From contig JAXDJJ010000061.1 of NCBI GenBank assembly GCA_034665745.1, forward strand, positions 1 to 16,541: 16,541 nt of DNA. Direction: 5' to 3'. The notes under the pieces were generated by a model that did no database searches, was not told where the DNA came from, and was given only the letters and a program-made list of their open reading frames with translations. The stretch is from JAXDJJ01 sp034665745. GTDB taxonomy: Bacteria; Actinomycetota; CADDZG01; WHSQ01. A program made the position numbers and the translations under genes. This document shows positions 12,693 to 16,541 of the stretch, in pieces (positions within the stretch are counted from its first letter, which is position 1; every line of letters begins with the position of its first letter).

Positions 12693-12977
12693 CTAGGCCC
12701 GGCACCCGCCTGCAACGGCAGGGATTATCGAGATCTGCTGACCCTCGGGGACCTGGGTCTCGATGCCCTGGAGGAAGCGCACATCCTCGTCATCGAGGTA
12801 GATGTTCACGAACCTCCTCAGGGCGCCGGATTCATCGAGGATCCGTTCCTTGATGCCGGGATGGTTCCGCTCGAGATCCTCGATCAGGGCGGCCACGGTG
12901 GGGCCAGAGGCCTGAACCTCGCTGGATCCATCCGTCAGGGTCCTGAGTTGAGTTGGGATCTTCACCGTCACGCTCAT
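12693..12977 (-). CDS. cysO: CysO-like sulfur-carrier protein (MoaD/ThiS fold) with C-terminal CRA tail
   Basis: Ubiquitin-fold sulfur carrier, 94 aa. It follows mycobacterial CysO closely in layout: S-V-T-V-K-I-P-T-Q-L-R start, V-A-A-L-I-x-D-L-E, R-R-F-V-N-I-Y-L-D-D-E-D-V-R-F, and I-I-P-A-V-A-G-G near the end. In CysO the terminal Gly-Gly carries a thiocarboxylate used by CysM to make cysteine. Here three residues (C-R-A) follow Gly-Gly, so they should be trimmed first, as the JAMM-type protease QbsD trims the Cys-Phe of QbsE. No mec, cysM or activating enzyme gene lies in the window. The ATG overlaps the thrC stop (ATGA). Confidence 0.88.
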   Translation of the reverse strand: MSVTVKIPTQLRTLTDGSSEVQASGPTVAALIEDLERNHPGIKERILDESGALRRFVNIYLDDEDVRFLQGIETQVPEGQQISIIPAVAGGCRA

Positions 12978-14203
12978 CCGATACCTCCCACGATCTTGTT
13001 GACCTCTTCAACCGACGGGCGGATCCGGCCCGTTGTCGGCATGTCTCCGAGCGCCTCCAACGTCTTCAACCCGATACCCGTTACCAGAACGACGGTTTCG
13101 TCGTCTGGAGCGATCGCGCCGTTGCGAACGAGTTCTTCCAAACCGGAGATCGCCACGCCGCCGGCGGTCTCCGTGAACACTCCTTCGGTCCGTGCCAGCA
13201 GGCGCATGCCCTCCGCAACCTTCTCTTCCGGCACGGTCACCATCGACCCGCCCGTAGCACGTACCTCTTTGAGAGCGTAGTAGCCATCCGCGGGGTTGCC
13301 GATCCCAAGTGACTTAGCGATCGTGTTCGCCTTGACCGGTTGGATCTCGTCCCTACCGGCCTCGAACGCGGACGTGATCGGCGAGCAGCCTGCCGCTTGG
13401 GTTCCATAGATCTTCGTATGAGGTTCCTCGTCCATCAGTTTCGTCAGGTGCAGCTCGCGCAGGCCCTTGACGACTTTCGTCAGCAACGAGCCAGAGGCCA
13501 TCGGAGCAACAACTGCATCCGGGTACCGCCAACCGAGCTGTTCGGCGATCTCGAACGCGAGGGACTTGGAACCCTCTGCGTAATAGGTACGAACGTTGAC
13601 GTTGACGAACGCCCAGTTCGTCCTCCCAGCGAGCTCCGAACACAACCGGTTGACGTCGTCGTAGGTACCTTCGACCTCGATCACGGTCCCGCCGAACACG
13701 GTCGTTGCCGCGACCTTGCCGGACTCGAGCCCAGCTGGGATGAACACGATGCTCTTCATGCCGGACGCTGCTGCGTGAGCAGCGACCGCGTTCGCTAGGT
13801 TCCCGGTCGACGCGCATGCGGCCGTGTCGTAACCGAACGATCGGGCAACGGAAAGAGCGACCGAAACCACCCGATCCTTGAACGAGTGCGTCGGGTTCGG
13901 CGCGTCGTCTTTCAACCACAGTTTCTTGAGACCGAGCTCCGCCGCGAGACGGGGGGCTTGGCGCAAGCGCGTCCATCCGGCCCCCAGGTCGATGCGCTCC
14001 TCCGGTGGTGCAGGAAGGAGCGACTCGTAACGCCACAGGGTTTGCGGACCGGCCGCGATCGACTCTCTCGTGACCTCGGCCGCGATCGAGTCGTAGTCGT
14101 ACGCGACCTCGAGGGGCCCGAAACAGAACTCGCAGGCATGCTGCGCGGCGACCGGATAGTCCCGGCCGCACTCCTTACATACGAGCCCCAACAGATGTTT
14201 CAT
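12974..14203 (-). CDS. thrC: Threonine synthase (PLP-dependent)
   Basis: Converts O-phosphohomoserine to threonine. The 409-aa form begins M-K-H-L-L-G-L-V-C-K-E-C-G with a zinc-ribbon-like pair of CxxC motifs (C9/C12, C24/C27) usual in this thrC group. The PLP lysine is K109 in T-H-S-F-K-D-R. S-T-G-N-L-A-N-A-V-A-A-H and the terminal V-T-G-I-G-L-K-T complete the cofactor site. The frame is open upstream to 14278, but 14203 matches the family start; no Shine-Dalgarno is visible there, so a leaderless message is possible. It is divergent from gpgS with 57 bp between the starts and overlaps the cysO-like gene. A pathway link between the two products is not evident. Confidence 0.94.
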   Translation of the reverse strand: MKHLLGLVCKECGRDYPVAAQHACEFCFGPLEVAYDYDSIAAEVTRESIAAGPQTLWRYESLLPAPPEERIDLGAGWTRLRQAPRLAAELGLKKLWLKDDAPNPTHSFKDRVVSVALSVARSFGYDTAACASTGNLANAVAAHAAASGMKSIVFIPAGLESGKVAATTVFGGTVIEVEGTYDDVNRLCSELAGRTNWAFVNVNVRTYYAEGSKSLAFEIAEQLGWRYPDAVVAPMASGSLLTKVVKGLRELHLTKLMDEEPHTKIYGTQAAGCSPITSAFEAGRDEIQPVKANTIAKSLGIGNPADGYYALKEVRATGGSMVTVPEEKVAEGMRLLARTEGVFTETAGGVAISGLEELVRNGAIAPDDETVVLVTGIGLKTLEALGDMPTTGRIRPSVEEVNKIVGGIG

Positions 14204-14260
14204 CGGGATTGGATAGCACAAGAGCTCGCCTTGGTCATGCGCGCTTACGCTCGGAGGCCC

Positions 14261-15229
14261 ATGACGACTTTCGCTCACCCCGCGGTCGCGGCCTGGTTCG
14301 AGAACGCGACACGCTACGACTCACCCGGTATCCAGCAGGTAGCGGCGACGAAACGCGCCCGAGGTCTCACTGTCGGGGTCTGTCTCCCGGCCCTCAACGA
14401 GGCGGCCACGATCGGCCCGATCTGCGACACCATCTCCACCACTCTCGTGTCCGAGGGTGTGGTCGACCAACTGGTGGTCATCGATTCGGGATCCCAGGAC
14501 GACACCGCACGGATCGCAGGAGACTCGGGGGCATCCGTCTTCGCTGCCCTCGACCTTGTTCCGGAGGCCGGAACGATCGAACGACCGGGCAAAGGCGAGT
14601 CTCTGTGGAAGAGCCTCTCGGTGATGACCACCGACATCGTCGTGTGGCTCGATTCAGACACCAAGAACTTCGCTCCCCATTTTGTTACTTCGCTCACGGC
14701 CCCCTTGCTCGAAGACGACAACATCGTGTTCACGAAGGCGTTCTACGACCGACCACTCGACGGAGCCGACGGCTTGCTTCCGATGGGCGGAGCACGCGTT
14801 ACCGAGATCGCAGTGCGCCCTTTGATCAACCTGCTCTACCCGGAGCTTGCGGGATTCATCCAACCTCTGTCTGGTGAGTACGCGGGTCGACGCCAGGTGT
14901 TAGTCGACCTGCACTTCGGCACCGGATACGACGTCGATCTCTTGATGTTGATGGAGCTCGTCGAAGTACATGGGCTGTCTGCACTTGCGCAGGTGGACCT
15001 TGGAAGCCGTCTGCACCGCAACCGCGACATCCCCGCTCTCGGACGCATGTCCTTCGAGATAGTCCACACATTGTTAGAGCACCTTGACGAGAAGGGTCGT
15101 CTGAAGCTGCCCGACGAGTTGCCGGGGGTTCTGATGCAATTCACCGACCTCAGCGGATCGCGGGCCATGAATGCCTATCCCGCCCGATCTGAGAAACGTC
15201 CAGCGATGAGCACCTTCCTGAAGGACTAG
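14261..15229 (+). CDS. gpgS: Glucosyl-3-phosphoglycerate synthase (GT81)
   Basis: Transfers glucose from an NDP-glucose to 3-phosphoglycerate, the first step to glucosylglycerate and, in mycobacteria, methylglucose lipopolysaccharides. The 322-aa product has the GT-A fold motifs: L-P-A-L-N-E at 42-47, I-D-S-G-S-Q-D-D-T, P-G-K-G-E-S-L-W at 109-116, metal-binding D131-S-D133, P-L-S-G-E-Y-A-G-R-R at 202-211, and G-Y-D-V-D. ATG 14261 has GGAGG, slightly close, and fits the family start (T-F-A-H-P-A-V); ATG 14237 lacks a site, and the frame open back to 13886 is antisense to thrC. Its stop TAG shares CTAG with the convergent permease gene. Confidence 0.93.
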   Translation: MTTFAHPAVAAWFENATRYDSPGIQQVAATKRARGLTVGVCLPALNEAATIGPICDTISTTLVSEGVVDQLVVIDSGSQDDTARIAGDSGASVFAALDLVPEAGTIERPGKGESLWKSLSVMTTDIVVWLDSDTKNFAPHFVTSLTAPLLEDDNIVFTKAFYDRPLDGADGLLPMGGARVTEIAVRPLINLLYPELAGFIQPLSGEYAGRRQVLVDLHFGTGYDVDLLMLMELVEVHGLSALAQVDLGSRLHRNRDIPALGRMSFEIVHTLLEHLDEKGRLKLPDELPGVLMQFTDLSGSRAMNAYPARSEKRPAMSTFLKD

Positions 15230-16470
15230 CTCTCCTTCAGGTCTGCTTCCTTCTCCTTGCTGTCCTCGAGGATCTCTTCGACCTCTGGGTCATCGGGTAC
15301 AGAGTCCTCGCTATCCCACGGTGTTGGCTCCTGACCGAGCACCCGCGTCGTCCATAAGTGACCCAAGACGATCTTCGTGACTGCGATCGCCGGCACTGCC
15401 AGCAAGATGCCCCAGAAGCCGGCGATGGTGCCCCCCGCAAGAAGGCCAAGCATCACCGTTACGGGATGGAGTTTCACCGTTCGCCTCATGACGTTCGGAC
15501 TGATGAGGTGGTTATCGATCTGCTGCACGATCAGAGCCGCGAGGGCAGCTCTCAAACCGAGACCGACGTTCTCGCTCACCGTTCCGATCAAGAAGCCAAG
15601 ACCGCCCCCGATGAACGGTCCCACCAGTGGGATGAGGTTCGTGAGACCAGCGATCGCACCGATCACCAACCAGAACGGGAGTCCAACGATGCGGAACGCG
15701 ATGCTGGACAAGATGAAGACGATGAAGGCAACCACCAGCTGACCACGGAAGAACCCACCAACAGCGCGGCCGATCTTGGAACCGACCATCGCGAACTCTT
15801 CCCTGTTGCCTTCAGGGACGAGATTGAGGACATCCTTCTGAAGCTCGGGAAGGTCGATGATCAGATACAGGGCGAGCAAGGGCGCCAGGATGAAGATCAG
15901 GAGCACTTCGAGGATCGTGCCGCCGAGCTCGGTGATGTGTGAAGCCTGGGCACCGATCCGTTCGCGGAATCGCTTCGTCGCTTCGTCACATTCCGCGTGT
16001 GTCGGAGCCGCCGCCGACTGGATATCGTCTGCGCCCAGCAGGCACTCGATCTGAGAGGTGTTGATCTTCGTTCCGAAACGATCCTCGATCGACTCGGAGG
16101 TCGATTGGATGCTCCGAACCGTCTTCTCACGGAACTTCGGCCAGTCGTCAGAGAATTTCGATACCTGACTGGAGACCACTGGGGTCAAGGCCAGCACGAT
16201 GAGTACGAGAGATCCCAGAACGACGACGTAGGTCAGGATCGCGCCGAGCACGCGCGGCACCCGCCGCACCTCCAACCGGTTCACGATCGGATTCAGGAGA
16301 TAGATGATCATCAGCGCCAGGACCAAGGGCGGGAAGATCACTCTGATCTTGAACAGCAACCACACGGAGATCGCGAGAAGGATCAGCAAACCGATCCCGG
16401 ACCACGCGCCGATGCCGACGCGTCGCAGACGTTCGCCCGGTGGGAGCCGCGGTGGGACCGGAGTTGCCAC
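15226..16470 (-). CDS. AI-2E/PerM-family transporter
   Basis: A 414-aa multi-pass membrane protein of the AI-2E exporter/PerM family. Membrane segments lie near 22-60 (two, with the usual P-P-L-V-L-A), 76-98, 184-206, 243-262, 264-298, 303-320 and 335-370. The soluble loop at ~100-180 contains C143 and C161. Family signature P-L-V-G-P-F-I-G-G is at 281-289, followed by I-S-P-N-V near 324. The C-terminus (~380-414) is acidic. Family members export AI-2, act as Na+/H+ antiporters or have no known substrate, so the substrate here cannot be stated. Start is GTG 16470 with no Shine-Dalgarno; CATACT six bases upstream could be a -10 for a leaderless message. Confidence 0.92.
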   Translation of the reverse strand: MATPVPPRLPPGERLRRVGIGAWSGIGLLILLAISVWLLFKIRVIFPPLVLALMIIYLLNPIVNRLEVRRVPRVLGAILTYVVVLGSLVLIVLALTPVVSSQVSKFSDDWPKFREKTVRSIQSTSESIEDRFGTKINTSQIECLLGADDIQSAAAPTHAECDEATKRFRERIGAQASHITELGGTILEVLLIFILAPLLALYLIIDLPELQKDVLNLVPEGNREEFAMVGSKIGRAVGGFFRGQLVVAFIVFILSSIAFRIVGLPFWLVIGAIAGLTNLIPLVGPFIGGGLGFLIGTVSENVGLGLRAALAALIVQQIDNHLISPNVMRRTVKLHPVTVMLGLLAGGTIAGFWGILLAVPAIAVTKIVLGHLWTTRVLGQEPTPWDSEDSVPDDPEVEEILEDSKEKEADLKES

Positions 16471-16541
16471 GAGAGAAGTATGGACGATGCGAGTGGGCTA
16501 GCGGCGGCGCAACGGCCGTCCTTCTTTCCTTTCCAGACGCA
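16471..16541. other. Window edge: possible ends of flanking genes
   Basis: Two weak readings exist. On the plus strand ATG 16480 opens a frame that runs to the window end (M-D-D-A-S-G-L-A-A-A-Q-R-P-S...), with AGAGA just before it. On the minus strand a frame entering from the edge ends in TAG at 16498-16500 after R-L-E-R-K-E-G-R-P-L-R-R-R. Too little sequence is present to choose. Confidence 0.25.

Noticed and set aside
13886..14260. 125-codon N-terminal extension of gpgS
   Set aside because: This part overlaps thrC in antisense, gives no GT81 similarity, and the family start is at 14261.
1..16541. CRISPR array, insertion sequence, rRNA gene or riboswitch other than the L10 leader
   Set aside because: No regularly spaced repeats, no transposase frame with terminal inverted repeats and no rRNA-like sequence seen on either strand.

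Overview
The window is GC-rich and fits an uncultured or little-studied member of the Actinomycetota; the class cannot be settled from this sequence. Pointers are a CysO-type sulfur-carrier gene overlapping thrC, a glucosyl-3-phosphoglycerate synthase (GpgS), a NusG with a long acidic Ala/Glu/Pro N-terminal extension, a tRNA-Trp without encoded CCA, and frequent GTG starts.

Left to right. (1) 1-2610, minus strand: the conserved secE-nusG-rplK-rplA-rplJ block, with an L10-leader-like region and an intrinsic terminator before rplJ. (2) 2648-6909, minus strand: a compact operon, read from 6909 downwards. It encodes a 69-aa small protein, three tandem paralogous ~70-aa leader-type peptides, a UUCG hairpin, a PqqD-like/M50 membrane metalloprotease, a secreted CxxC-repeat protein and a lipoprotein. 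The 69-aa protein, the three peptides and the secreted protein share a ~23-residue unit with the same spacing (N-x-A-x-[AS]-x-N, Q at +20), whose layout recalls curlin repeats. I think this is the least described system in the window: a candidate protease-processed, self-assembling (or RiPP-like) surface peptide system. (3) 7090-10598: a 3,462-bp integrated element bounded by 47-bp direct repeats, integrated at the 3' part of trnW. It carries a tyrosine integrase and three cargo genes of unknown function. The integrase frame runs antisense through the att core and the tRNA, so its C-terminus should change on excision. (4) 10556-12584, minus strand: intact trnW, an anti-sigma factor, an ECF sigma factor and two tandem single-domain response regulators with a shared C-terminal tail. 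(5) 12693-14203, minus strand: thrC followed by an overlapping cysO-like gene. (6) 14261-15229, plus strand: gpgS, convergent with an AI-2E/PerM-family permease gene (15226-16470, minus); their stop codons share the palindrome CTAG. The last ~70 bases may hold the edge of another gene.

In many bacteria trnW lies directly upstream of secE-nusG. Here the peptide/M50 operon and the integrated element lie between them, so this looks like an insertion hot spot within a conserved neighbourhood.
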